From: an uncultured Clostridia bacterium
Lineage (GTDB): Bacteria; Bacillota; Clostridia; Christensenellales; Pumilibacteraceae
Assembly (NCBI GenBank): GCA_934270565.1
Contig: CAKQPR010000003.1
Location: forward strand, 62,001-126,000
Length of the DNA: 64,000 bases
Direction of reading: 5' to 3'
Of the stretch, positions 39,655 through 49,254 are shown piece by piece. The position numbers and the translations under genes were made by a program. How positions within the stretch are numbered: position 1 is the stretch's first letter; every line of letters starts with the position of its first letter. Under the pieces are notes generated by a model. It made no database searches. It saw only the letters and a list, made by a program, of their open reading frames with translations, and had not been told where the DNA came from.

Positions 39655-41331
39655 ATGAAAAAAATACTCGCAACTTTTATGGCACTTATTCTCGTTTTCG
39701 GACTCGGGGCTTGCAAACCGCCTATGGACGGAGACGATATCGACCCTAACAAAACGCAGATTTACGTTGCGATCGGCGACAACGGCGTAGGTACGGAATT
39801 CCTTTACGACCTCAAAGCGGCTTACGAAGTGTACAATCCCGAAGTGGAAATCGTACCCGTTCAGAAGGACGCGGAGCTGAATAACGGCACCGTCTATATG
39901 AAAAGCGCGGCGGAAGATATCGTAATGATGGGCGGGTCGAACGACTTTTCGCAGATCGACGATTACCTTATGGATCTTACGGATCTCGTTAAGATCAAGG
40001 CTTACGACGCGAACGGAGAATACGTCGGCAAGGGCAACGGCGTGAAAACGCTCGAAGATAAGATGAAAGCCTATGAGAATATCTACAAAATGTTCAACGT
40101 GGGCACTCCCGATCAGCCGAAATTCAAGTCGCTTCCGTGGTTCAGCTCGATTTACGGGCTGTGGTACGATATCGACCTGTTCAATGACGAAAACCTGTTC
40201 AATCTGCAGGGCTACAAGGGTATCGACGGAATTGCGGGTACGGAGGACGATTTCTACGGACCGGACGGACTTCCCGACACTTACGACGACGGACTTCCCG
40301 CGACTTGGGAAGATATGAAACTGCTTCTTGGCGAAATGAAAACCAAAAACTTCAAGCCGTTTACGTTCTCGGGCATGCACGGTTGGATGAGGTCGTTCTG
40401 GCTCGACACGGTTTTCCTCAATTACGAGGGGCTTAACGATTACGCGCTCAACTATTCGTTCAACGGTACGGACTCCGATTTCGGCGAGATAAACTCGACC
40501 AACGGCTATCAGCTCAAACAGCAGGAAGGCAGAAAAGCCATGCTGCTCGTTGCGGAAGAGATCGCGAAAAAATCGCTTTACAGCAACGATTCGCTCAAAT
40601 CGACTCAGACGCACCTTATGGCGCAAGCCGATTTCCTCGACAGCGTGACGACGGACGCGCCGAGCGCGTTCCTTATCGACGGTAACTGGTGGGAGTACGA
40701 AGCGCGCGATACTTTCGACCGTATGGCGAAAATCAACAAGAAGTTTGCGCGCGGCACCCGCCGCTTCGGGTACTTCCCGATCCCGCGCTTTGTCGGAACG
40801 AAAGGACTTAAAGATCAGATCAATACCAAGCAGTATATCCGCGATATTTCGTCTTTCCTGCTGCTTGTGAACAAGAACACGAAAGTCAAAGACGAAGTGG
40901 AAGATTTCCTTCTGTTCTCGCGCTCCGAAACGAGCCTGAGAAACTTCACGAAAACGACTAATCTGTTCTGCGCTTACGACTACGATATGAGCAACGATCT
41001 TGGTAGTCTCACGCCGCTCGCCCGCAGCGTTTACGACCTTCTCCGTTCGGATAACGTGGAGATGGTTTACAGCGGTTCGACGGATATTCTGTGCGTTTCG
41101 GACGGGCTTACGGCGCGCGAGGCGCAGATGTCCTTGCGCGGCAGAAACAACACTTTCTTCGACGGCTGGGAAAACAATACCGCCGTTACGATAAACGGCA
41201 GGGAAGAGAATTACAGCGACCCGATCCGCGATATGGCTTACGACACGACGGGCGAACTCAACGCCGAAAGCTGGTTCGCGGGACTTCAGAAAATGTGCAC
41301 GAAGGAGAAGTGGGAGACTTACTTCCGTTGA
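39655..41331 (+). CDS. Extracellular solute-binding lipoprotein (carbohydrate ABC importer)
   Basis: 558 residues. Lipobox LGAC (Cys20). The protein has the size and pattern of family 1 solute-binding proteins of clostridial sugar importers: hinge-type segments PWFSSIYGLWYDIDLFND and SAFLIDGNWWEYEA. An Asp/Gly-rich loop at about 190-220 (DGIAGTEDDF, GPDGLPDTYDDGLP) resembles calcium-binding repeats. It captures the glycan fragment outside the membrane and hands it to the permeases encoded next. ACGGAGAC precedes the ATG. A stable hairpin after the stop (41338-41382) may raise its transcript level over the permeases. Confidence 0.92.
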   Translation: MKKILATFMALILVFGLGACKPPMDGDDIDPNKTQIYVAIGDNGVGTEFLYDLKAAYEVYNPEVEIVPVQKDAELNNGTVYMKSAAEDIVMMGGSNDFSQIDDYLMDLTDLVKIKAYDANGEYVGKGNGVKTLEDKMKAYENIYKMFNVGTPDQPKFKSLPWFSSIYGLWYDIDLFNDENLFNLQGYKGIDGIAGTEDDFYGPDGLPDTYDDGLPATWEDMKLLLGEMKTKNFKPFTFSGMHGWMRSFWLDTVFLNYEGLNDYALNYSFNGTDSDFGEINSTNGYQLKQQEGRKAMLLVAEEIAKKSLYSNDSLKSTQTHLMAQADFLDSVTTDAPSAFLIDGNWWEYEARDTFDRMAKINKKFARGTRRFGYFPIPRFVGTKGLKDQINTKQYIRDISSFLLLVNKNTKVKDEVEDFLLFSRSETSLRNFTKTTNLFCAYDYDMSNDLGSLTPLARSVYDLLRSDNVEMVYSGSTDILCVSDGLTAREAQMSLRGRNNTFFDGWENNTAVTINGREENYSDPIRDMAYDTTGELNAESWFAGLQKMCTKEKWETYFR

Positions 41332-41337
41332 TTATCG

Positions 41338-41382
41338 GCACGCGGCGAAAGAGGTGAAATATCTTCTTTCGCCTACGCGTGC
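41338..41382 (+). promoter_or_regulatory. Stable intercistronic hairpin between binding protein and permease
   Basis: GCACGCG (41338-41344) pairs with CGCGTGC (41376-41382) and GCGAAAGA (41345-41352) with TCTTTCGC (41365-41372), leaving a 3-base bulge and a 12-base loop. No T-run follows, so it is better read as an mRNA-stabilising element than as a full terminator. Confidence 0.72.
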
Positions 41383-41395
41383 AAGGAGCTCGATT

Positions 41396-42445
41396 TTGGA
41401 AAACGAAGAAAACAAATCTTTCGCGGGCAAGCTGTTTTCGGCTATCGGTAAACCGTTCGCTAAGCTTGGATCCGCGATAAAAAACAAATTTTACGATTTA
41501 AGCGTATGGATACATAAAAAAACGGGCAGAGACAAGCGCACGAAGAAGTTGTCCGGCTACAAGAAAAGCGAACTCCGCTTTCTTTGGGCGATCTTCTTCT
41601 GGCCGATCGTATGTTTTTTCGTCGGTTATGTCGCGTCGAACGTCAACTCGTTTTTCCTCGCGTTTCAGGAATACGACGTGGATGCGGAAAAATTCGTATT
41701 TATAGCGGATTTTCGGAACTTTACGCGAATTTTCGACGAACTTCGCGTTATCCCCGGGATGATGAAAATGGTAACGAACTCGATCGTTTACTACCTTTTC
41801 GGTACGATCGTCTGCGGCTCGATTTCGCTTTATATTTCGTTCATGATCTACAAGGAAGTCCCCGCAAGCAACTTTTTCGTTGTTATTCTGTTCCTGCCCG
41901 CGATCGTTTCGAATATCGTCTGGGTGCTGATCTATAAGTACTTTATCGAATACGGTCTACCCGAAATCCTCGGTAAACCCGAAATGATGAGCCTTATCAT
42001 GAACCCGAAATCGTCGTTCGCGATGCTGCTATTGTTCGGACTGTGGCAGGGCTTCGGCGGAAACCTTCTGATAAACACCGGCGCTATGATGCGCGTTCCC
42101 AAAGAATGTCTCGAAGCGGCGCACCTCGACGGTTGCTCGCTGTGGCGCGAATTCTGGCAGATCACGTTCCCCATCATCTTCCAGACGTGGGGCGTGGGTA
42201 TCATATGCGGCGTTATCGGGCTTTTCAGCGGCTCGCCCTCGACTTACGCGTTCTTCGGGCAGGACGCTCCGATGGAAACGTATACGTTCGGATACTACTT
42301 CTTCAAGATAATCGTCGACGGCAAAAATACCGAGCTTAACTATCCCTATGCCGCCGCCGCTGGACTTATGTTCACTGCAGTGGTCGCGCCGCTCACGTTC
42401 TTCGTGAAATGGCTGTTCGGCAAGGGTCCGAACGTGGAGGTGTGA
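41396..42445 (+). CDS. Carbohydrate ABC permease, MalF type
   Basis: 349 residues from the TTG at 41396, eight bases behind AAGGAG. A GTG at 41354 is in frame but lies in the loop of the 41338-41382 hairpin. A charged N-terminus of about 60 residues precedes six or so membrane helices. The EAA loop that contacts the ATPase is visible (ECLEAAHLDGCSLWREFWQI, then TFPII). It is followed after one base by the partner permease. Confidence 0.9.
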   Translation: MENEENKSFAGKLFSAIGKPFAKLGSAIKNKFYDLSVWIHKKTGRDKRTKKLSGYKKSELRFLWAIFFWPIVCFFVGYVASNVNSFFLAFQEYDVDAEKFVFIADFRNFTRIFDELRVIPGMMKMVTNSIVYYLFGTIVCGSISLYISFMIYKEVPASNFFVVILFLPAIVSNIVWVLIYKYFIEYGLPEILGKPEMMSLIMNPKSSFAMLLLFGLWQGFGGNLLINTGAMMRVPKECLEAAHLDGCSLWREFWQITFPIIFQTWGVGIICGVIGLFSGSPSTYAFFGQDAPMETYTFGYYFFKIIVDGKNTELNYPYAAAAGLMFTAVVAPLTFFVKWLFGKGPNVEV

Positions 42446-42446
42446 T

Positions 42447-43322
42447 ATGGCGAAAAAGAAAGAACTCATAAACAGCCATCCCGCTATGAAATGGACGGGC
42501 TTCGCGATCCTGTCGCTGTATACGCTCACGATCCTTTTCAGTATGGGGTGGGCGCTCATCAGCTCGCTCAAGGACTTCTACGAATTCCGCAAAAACCTCT
42601 TCGGGCTTCCGCAAGAGTGGATGTTCTCGAATTTCAGACTCGCGTTCGAAAACCTTTATGTTCCCGTCGCGGGCAGAAAATATACTCTTATTTACCTCAT
42701 CGGCAATTCGCTCTCGTACGCCGCGCTGTATACGCTCATTCCGCTTTTTGCCAACATTATAGTCGCTTACGGGTGTGCGAAGTATAAATCGAAGCTTTGC
42801 GATATCGTAAAGACCGTCGTTATTCTCCGTATGGTTATTCCCATCGTCGGAGGCCTGGCTTCCAGCCTTTCGGTCTCGAAATTTATCGGAACTTACAACA
42901 ATCTGCCGCTTGCCGCGATCTTCCAGTTTACGCCCGCGGGCGCGCACTTCCTCATATTCCTCGCGACCTTCAACGGCATTTCGAGCGAGTATATGGACGC
43001 GGCGCGCGTGGACGGCGCAGGGCACTTCAAAATCTTCTATAAAGTTATGCTTCCGCTTGCCCGCAATACCATGATTGCCGTCGGTATTATGATCTTTATC
43101 GGCTGCTGGAACGACTGGGAAACAGCTATGGTGTGGTTTCCGTCCTCGCCGACGCTCGCTTACGGGCTTTACCGCTTCCAGTTCTCCACCGCAAACGCCA
43201 CGGCAAGCATACCGCTTCAGCTCACCGCGTGTATCATCGCTATGGTGCCGATGCTCATTATCCTGCTGATTTTCAAGAACAAACTCGTCGGAAACATCAG
43301 CATGGGAGGAATAAAGGGATAA
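42447..43322 (+). CDS. Carbohydrate ABC permease, MalG type
   Basis: 291 residues with six membrane helices. EAA loop EYMDAARVDGAGHFKIFYKV then MLPLARNTM, the MalG pattern. With 41396 it forms the channel of the importer fed by the lipoprotein at 39655. No ATPase gene is in the operon. AGGTGTGAT upstream. Confidence 0.92.
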   Translation: MAKKKELINSHPAMKWTGFAILSLYTLTILFSMGWALISSLKDFYEFRKNLFGLPQEWMFSNFRLAFENLYVPVAGRKYTLIYLIGNSLSYAALYTLIPLFANIIVAYGCAKYKSKLCDIVKTVVILRMVIPIVGGLASSLSVSKFIGTYNNLPLAAIFQFTPAGAHFLIFLATFNGISSEYMDAARVDGAGHFKIFYKVMLPLARNTMIAVGIMIFIGCWNDWETAMVWFPSSPTLAYGLYRFQFSTANATASIPLQLTACIIAMVPMLIILLIFKNKLVGNISMGGIKG

Positions 43323-43326
43323 AAAT

Positions 43327-46300
43327 ATGTCTAAATCGAAATATAAGACCAAATTTCTATCGGTAGCGGCGCTCTTAGTCGTAGTAGCGGCGTTCTTCGT
43401 AACGCTTGCCGCTCCGCGCGGCGCTTCGGCAGAAGTCAAACCGACGTCCGAACTCTTTACGACCGAAGGATTTTCCGTTTCTTATGGCGCGGGCGAGGAT
43501 ATTTTCGGAAGGAAAGGCGTTCTGCTTTCTACCGGTTCGGATCGGAGCAAAGCGACTTTTACCGACCTTTCCGCCGTGTTCGACCTCGATTTCGCGATCG
43601 AAGGCAAGGACGGCGCGGCTGCTTTCGGCGCGGTTTCCTTCGAATTTACCGACAAAGCGACCGGAAAAGCGTTCTCGCTCACGCTGTCGAGCGCGGAAGC
43701 GGGCAATAACGTGCGCGTTTCGCATCAGGGCGTGAATATTCGGTCGAGGATCGACGACGTGTCTTTTACGGGCGGCAAATCGGGCGTTATCTTCGACGGC
43801 AGAAGCATGAATCTTGCCGTCGTGACCGCTTCGGGCAAAACCGAACTTCTCGATTTTTCCTCCGAAAGCGACATGTCGCGTTTCGGCGCGCCTTATACGT
43901 TCGCTCCCTTCGATAAATACGACGTCTCCGTTACCGTTTCTTCGATAGTCGGCGGCGAGCAGGCGAAAATCTGTCTTTTTTCGCTTTCGGGAGAGCCGCT
44001 TTCGGGCGAAACTCTCACGGACGCCGCAGGTCCGCTCGTTTGCGGCGCGCCCGCGCTTTACACCGGCACGAAAGGCGAGAGGTATTTCGTTTCGGCTTCG
44101 GGGCTCGACAACTTCGACCTCGTGGACGGCAAAAAACCGTTCGACGGCGAAATCAGAGTTAAAAACAAAAGCGGCGTTTACGTAAGCCTCGACGCGCAGA
44201 ATTCGTTCGTGCCGCAGACCGGTTCTTACACCGCCGAATACCGCGCGAAAGACGCGGGCGGAAAGTACGGCGAAACGGTTTCGTTCGGCTTTACCGTGTC
44301 CACCCGAGTTTCCTCGGCCGAGTGGGATATGACTTTCCCCGTGTACGACGGCGAAATCCCCGCGGGCACGGAAGTCACGCTTCCCGCCGCTTCCGTCGTC
44401 TCGTCGGCGGCTACCGACCATACGCCCGCCTTGGAAACGACGATCGAAATCGTTTCTCCCTCGGGTTCGGTCGCGCTTAGCAAAAACGCAGGCGAGCCGA
44501 CCGCTTATACGTTCGCCGAAGCGGGCAAATACACCGTGAAATACTCGGCGAAAGATTACGGCGGCAAGACTTTTACCCGCGAATATACCGTTACGGCGAA
44601 GGCGGGCAGCCCGATAATCAGGGAAAAACAACCCGCCGAAGCGCTTAGCGGATCTTATCTTTATCTCTCCGACGCGACCGCGGGCGGCAAAACCCTTACG
44701 GCGGAAGCGATTTCGCCGGACGGAGCGAAGACGAATTACCGCAAAATCGCGCTCGACCGCGCGGGAGTGTGGACGATCCGCTATTATGACGGCAACGCTA
44801 CCGCGTTCGAAGAATACGTTCGCGTTCGTCTCTCGACCGAAGCGTTTCTCACGACCAAAAACGGCGTCGCGCTCGAAGCGGGTGCGAAAACGCCCAACTA
44901 TTACGATTTCGAAGCGACGGGGCTCGGGATTGCGGCTTCGCTTCCCACGGGTCAGGCATTCTTCGATAACGCAGTCAACCTCGGCGGCAAGACCAAGGAC
45001 GAAAAACTTATCGAATTCCTCGTCGTTCCCGAAAAGCAGGAGCTTAACGAAATAGTCAATCTCGAGCTCGTTATCCGCGACGCTCACGACGAAAACAACT
45101 ATATCGTCGTCGCGTTCAAGCCGAATAAGTGGGGTTACAGACAGCTTACCAACGTGTTCGTTTCCACCTCGGACGGCAGAGTTTGCAACGACGAAGCGCT
45201 GCTTTCCGCCACGCTTTACGGCAAGTTCACGGGCGGCAAAATCAGCACCGACCCGATAATTTACGACCCGACCATAGCAAAGCCGTTCTCCGTTTACTGG
45301 GACGGCGCGGACAATTCGATCTGGATGTCGCCTGCGAGAAGCGGCGGCGGGAAAATGCTCGTAGCCGATCTCGACGCGCCCGAAACGTTCGGCGTGGGCA
45401 ACGAATGGAAGGGCTTTAAATCGGGCGAAGCGGAAATAGGCTTCGTGTTCAGAGAAATCAAGGACACCGCGCATATCATAGTCACCGAGTTCGACGGGCT
45501 CGATTTCGGCGGCGAAGCGGTTTCGGACGTTACGCCTCCGTCCGTGCTCGTCACGGGCGAAGCGGCGGTAGGGCTCGCGGGCAGCGAATACAACCTTCCC
45601 TCCGCTTACGGCGTGGATTCCGTCGACGGCGTGATAAGCGACGCGTTCATCGAAGTAAGGCTCGTCGAGGACGGCAGAAAAACTTCCGTTCCGACTTCCG
45701 GCAAATTCTCGTTCGTTCCGACGAAAGAAGGCAGATACGAGGTTGCGTACTACGCGACCGACCGCGCCGGCAACGTGGGAAAACGCGTGATTTACGTTGA
45801 CGTCGTTTCCGCGCTCGACCCGATCGAACTCACCGAAAAAATGTCCGACGTTTTCGCTTCGGTAGCGACGGTGGGCGACAGACTTCTGCTCCGCGATATT
45901 CCCGCGACCGGCGGCAGCGGCAAACTCACCTGCGTCAAGTATCTTTACTCGGCGTCCGGCACGACCGAACTTACTCAAAAATCGCTTCTTCTTACGAAAA
46001 CGGGCGATTATATGCTTCGCTATTCGGTTACCGACTACCTCGGCACGACCGAGAACTTCGACTTCTACTTCCGCGTAAAACAAAGCGACGGTCCCGTATT
46101 CGGCAGCGTTACCGTTCCCGAATATGCGGCGGCGTGCAAGCCGTTCGTCGTTCCGGATATAACCGCGACCGACTATTCGGACGGAATTAAACCCGCCGAA
46201 GTCAAGCTTTATATCGACGGCAACGAAACGAGCGCGGGCACGACGATTTCGCCGACAGGCGACTTTACGCTTAAAGCCGTGGCAACCGACGCAAACGGTC

Positions 46301-47421
46301 GGACGAGCGAGAAAACGTTCGTTATCCGCGCGATTACCGTCGGCAAAGACACGGACGACTTTATCGCGGATCATTTCGTTACCGACGAAAACGTGACGAA
46401 GCTCGTTACGGACGGCGGCGTGGAATTCACCGCTTCCCGCGACGCGTCGTTCGGTTTCGTCAACAGCCTTCCTACCGGAAGATTTACGCTCGCGTTCTCT
46501 TCGACCGAAGCGGCTTTCGGATCGGGTACGTTCGCGCTCGAATTCACCGACGGCGCCGATTCGTCCAAGGTCGTTAAAATCGCGTTCAGGTCGAACGACG
46601 GCAGAATGCTTTACTCGATAAACGGCGGCGACTTCCGTCAGATTTCAGGATCGTTTGTCGCCGCAAGCGGCTTTACGTTCGGCATTTACGGCAACAACCT
46701 GCAAGACGCAGACGGCAATATCGCGGCGACGATAACGGAAACCGCGATCGGCGAAGAATTTACGGGATTTACCGGCGGCAAAGCTTACGTTACGTTCCGC
46801 TTCGAGGGCGTGAACGGAAGCGCTTCGATAACGATGAAACAGCTTTGCAATCAGGTGCTCGGCAAAGTCAAAGTTGACCGTATCCGTCCGATGATCGTAT
46901 TCGACGAAGAGCTCGTAAGAGAGGCTAAGAAAGGCGATACGGTTATGCTGCCGCAATCGATCGCGGCGGACGTGCTCGACGGCGAAGTGTCGTTCAAACT
47001 GTCCGTCACCGCGCCCGACGGAAGCACCGTTTACGAGGGCGACGCGGACAAGTGCGATCGGTTCACCGCCGATATGTACGGCGTCTATTACCTCACCTAT
47101 ACCGCCAAGGATTCGTCGGGCAACAGCGTTTCGTCTTACGCGTCCGTTCAGGTGCTCGACTACGAAGCGCCCGAAATCGAAATCACGGGTACTGTGCCCG
47201 CTTCGCTCGAAAAAGGCAAGACTTTCGTCGTTCCGCAGGCAAGCGTCGGCGAGGGCAACACGCTTATAATCTTCCTCGTTTCGCCCGACGGCGTGCGCAG
47301 GGAAGTGACTGCGGGCGAGACCGTAACCGTGGAAAGAGAGGGACTTTACAGACTTATGTTCTACGCGCACAACGCCGATTACAGCAGTAATATCGTTGTC
47401 CGTAACATAACCGTCGCTTAA
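43327..47421 (+). CDS. Large secreted protein with multiple Ig-like domains
   Basis: 1364 residues. Signal peptide with a hydrophobic core (SVAALLVVVAAFFVTLAAP) and probable cleavage after ASA (about residue 35). No lipobox, sortase motif or C-terminal anchor is seen; it ends RNITVA. An N-terminal beta-rich domain (about 40-260) is followed by several bacterial Ig/cadherin-like units with YxVxYxAxDxxGN patterns (GKYTVKYSAKDYGGK, GRYEVAYYATDRAGNVGK, GVYYLTYTAKDSSGN). Two more jelly-roll-like regions (about 520-740 and 1010-1180) share DGADSSKVVKIAFRSNDGR-type strands and could bind glycans. No catalytic motif stands out. It is embedded in the transporter operon, four bases after the permease. 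Confidence 0.8.
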   Translation: MSKSKYKTKFLSVAALLVVVAAFFVTLAAPRGASAEVKPTSELFTTEGFSVSYGAGEDIFGRKGVLLSTGSDRSKATFTDLSAVFDLDFAIEGKDGAAAFGAVSFEFTDKATGKAFSLTLSSAEAGNNVRVSHQGVNIRSRIDDVSFTGGKSGVIFDGRSMNLAVVTASGKTELLDFSSESDMSRFGAPYTFAPFDKYDVSVTVSSIVGGEQAKICLFSLSGEPLSGETLTDAAGPLVCGAPALYTGTKGERYFVSASGLDNFDLVDGKKPFDGEIRVKNKSGVYVSLDAQNSFVPQTGSYTAEYRAKDAGGKYGETVSFGFTVSTRVSSAEWDMTFPVYDGEIPAGTEVTLPAASVVSSAATDHTPALETTIEIVSPSGSVALSKNAGEPTAYTFAEAGKYTVKYSAKDYGGKTFTREYTVTAKAGSPIIREKQPAEALSGSYLYLSDATAGGKTLTAEAISPDGAKTNYRKIALDRAGVWTIRYYDGNATAFEEYVRVRLSTEAFLTTKNGVALEAGAKTPNYYDFEATGLGIAASLPTGQAFFDNAVNLGGKTKDEKLIEFLVVPEKQELNEIVNLELVIRDAHDENNYIVVAFKPNKWGYRQLTNVFVSTSDGRVCNDEALLSATLYGKFTGGKISTDPIIYDPTIAKPFSVYWDGADNSIWMSPARSGGGKMLVADLDAPETFGVGNEWKGFKSGEAEIGFVFREIKDTAHIIVTEFDGLDFGGEAVSDVTPPSVLVTGEAAVGLAGSEYNLPSAYGVDSVDGVISDAFIEVRLVEDGRKTSVPTSGKFSFVPTKEGRYEVAYYATDRAGNVGKRVIYVDVVSALDPIELTEKMSDVFASVATVGDRLLLRDIPATGGSGKLTCVKYLYSASGTTELTQKSLLLTKTGDYMLRYSVTDYLGTTENFDFYFRVKQSDGPVFGSVTVPEYAAACKPFVVPDITATDYSDGIKPAEVKLYIDGNETSAGTTISPTGDFTLKAVATDANGRTSEKTFVIRAITVGKDTDDFIADHFVTDENVTKLVTDGGVEFTASRDASFGFVNSLPTGRFTLAFSSTEAAFGSGTFALEFTDGADSSKVVKIAFRSNDGRMLYSINGGDFRQISGSFVAASGFTFGIYGNNLQDADGNIAATITETAIGEEFTGFTGGKAYVTFRFEGVNGSASITMKQLCNQVLGKVKVDRIRPMIVFDEELVREAKKGDTVMLPQSIAADVLDGEVSFKLSVTAPDGSTVYEGDADKCDRFTADMYGVYYLTYTAKDSSGNSVSSYASVQVLDYEAPEIEITGTVPASLEKGKTFVVPQASVGEGNTLIIFLVSPDGVRREVTAGETVTVEREGLYRLMFYAHNADYSSNIVVRNITVA

Positions 47422-47433
47422 AAAGGAGATCGT

Positions 47434-49242
47434 ATGAAAAAAATCGTAGCGGTCATATTAGCCGCCGTCCTGAGCGTGGCGACTTTCGCGGGGTGCGCGA
47501 AAGACCCCGACAATCGGGACAATCAGAATACATTTTCGCAAATCGACCTCGTGAAAGACGGAAAGACGGATTACGCCATAGTGCTCCCCGCCGATCCCGA
47601 ACAAAACGAACAAACCGCCGCGGAAGAGCTGAGAACGTTCTTCGAAACGGCTACCGGCATCACGCTTCCGATCCGCTCGGAAGAGGCGGGCGACAAAGCG
47701 GGCGATCCCGTGTTCGCGCTGGGCGATACCGCCATAAAAAGCGCGCTCGGCGTGGACACTTCCTCGCTCGGGAAACACGGTTTCACGCTGAAAAGATCGG
47801 ATAAAACCGTCGTTATCGCGGGGCAGGACGGAGTAGGCACGGCTTACGGTGTGTACGAATTTCTGGAAAGACAGTTCAATTACCGGTATTACGCGGGCGA
47901 CGAAATCGCAATCGACAAGGTTTCTGACTGTAAGCTTATCGACGTGAACTTCTCGGACGCGCCGTATATCGAGGACTACTGGGTCGGATACAAGTCGATT
48001 TCGTCGTACTATAATTCCGAAATGCGTTACCGCGCGGCGAAGGATCTTCAGATCGGCCGCTGGCCGCATTCGCATTTCAGCTTCCTCCCGCCGTCGGTTT
48101 ACGGCGACCGCGAGGGCTGGTATTCGAGCGACAAAAAGGCGTTGTGCCTTACCAACCCCGAGGTTATGGAGGAAATGGCGAAAGTCGTTATCCGCTACGC
48201 CGAAGAAAACCCCGACACCGATAATATAATGCTCGGGCAGGAGGACAGCTGGTCAAGCTGCAGCTGCGATCGTTGCACCGAAAGCAACACGAAATACACC
48301 AAAACGGGCACGGATCTGATCTTCGCGAATTACGTCGCGGATAAACTCACGGAACATTTCGCTCCGCTCGGCAGAACGGTGAACGTCTATACGCTCAACT
48401 ACTTCAACACCGAAAAGCCGCCCGTCGTTATGAACGAGCAGACCGGCAAGTACGAAGCGATCGACGAGAAAGTAGTTCCGCATAAAAACGTTTACGCTCA
48501 TATCTGCTACGTTTACACCGACCATTCGGCGTCGCCCAAGGACGCAAAGCGCAATTCCGCGCAGATAATGAATCTCGACGGTTGGAAAGCGCTCACCGAC
48601 AACCTCACGGCGTACACCTACAACGGCTGGTTCGTAAACACGGGGCTCGTGTTCTTCGACGATTTCGCGTACAAGGCGGACTATATCAGAACTTACGGCG
48701 AGTACGGGTACAAGTTCATTCATATGGAAGCAACCAACACCCGCGCGGCAACGTTCGAGCCCATGCGCGCTTACGTTTCGGCTCAGCTTTTCTGGAATCC
48801 CGATCGCGACGTGAACGCGCTCACGACCGACTTTATAAATAATTATTACAAAGCCGCCGCGCCTTACGTTCAGGAATACTACGACAAAATCAGTCTGCAT
48901 ATGTCCGAAATGAAAGCGATGTACGAGGCGGAAAACAAGAATTTCGGCGCGTTCGTTCAGTTCGAGCAGAACAAGTATCTGCGTACCGCGCGCACTTGGC
49001 CGCAACGCGTTCTCGAACAGTATCTCGAATTGTTCGAAAAGGCATACGACGCGATAGAAGCGGCGGGTTACGACACGACCGAGTACGAAAAACTGGCGTA
49101 TCGGCTTCGTATCGAGGAGCTTTCGCCGCGTTATCTGCGACTTCTCCTGTATAAAACTTCGTTCACGACGAGCGAATACGATCGGCTCGTTGCGGAATTC
49201 AACGAGGATTCCGCCGCGCTCGGCTCGACGGTCAGAATTTAA
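47434..49242 (+). CDS. DUF4838-domain lipoprotein, predicted glycan-active
   Basis: 602 residues. Lipobox FAGC (Cys20). Residues about 40-170 resemble the alpha-glucuronidase (GH67) N-terminal type fold (ETAAEELRTFFETATG-like, here QTAAEELRTFFETATGITLP). The rest matches DUF4838: VGYKSISSYYNSEMRYRAAK, the CxCxxC site Cys276/278/281 in SCSCDRC, and FVNTGLVFFDDFAYKADYIR. The family is widespread in glycan-use loci; activity is not established. A cytoplasmic-type relative without a signal peptide lies at 59658. AAAAGGAG precedes the ATG. Confidence 0.85.
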   Translation: MKKIVAVILAAVLSVATFAGCAKDPDNRDNQNTFSQIDLVKDGKTDYAIVLPADPEQNEQTAAEELRTFFETATGITLPIRSEEAGDKAGDPVFALGDTAIKSALGVDTSSLGKHGFTLKRSDKTVVIAGQDGVGTAYGVYEFLERQFNYRYYAGDEIAIDKVSDCKLIDVNFSDAPYIEDYWVGYKSISSYYNSEMRYRAAKDLQIGRWPHSHFSFLPPSVYGDREGWYSSDKKALCLTNPEVMEEMAKVVIRYAEENPDTDNIMLGQEDSWSSCSCDRCTESNTKYTKTGTDLIFANYVADKLTEHFAPLGRTVNVYTLNYFNTEKPPVVMNEQTGKYEAIDEKVVPHKNVYAHICYVYTDHSASPKDAKRNSAQIMNLDGWKALTDNLTAYTYNGWFVNTGLVFFDDFAYKADYIRTYGEYGYKFIHMEATNTRAATFEPMRAYVSAQLFWNPDRDVNALTTDFINNYYKAAAPYVQEYYDKISLHMSEMKAMYEAENKNFGAFVQFEQNKYLRTARTWPQRVLEQYLELFEKAYDAIEAAGYDTTEYEKLAYRLRIEELSPRYLRLLLYKTSFTTSEYDRLVAEFNEDSAALGSTVRI

Positions 49243-49254
49243 CGGAGGGCAACA

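Noticed and set aside
41354..41395. GTG at 41354 as start of the MalF-type permease
   Set aside because: It lies in the loop of a stable hairpin with no separate ribosome site. TTG at 41396 is correctly spaced from AAGGAG.
43375..46374. 999-residue minus-strand frame opposite the large secreted protein
   Set aside because: Shadow of a gene with a signal peptide and Ig-like repeats; no start signals or family pattern.
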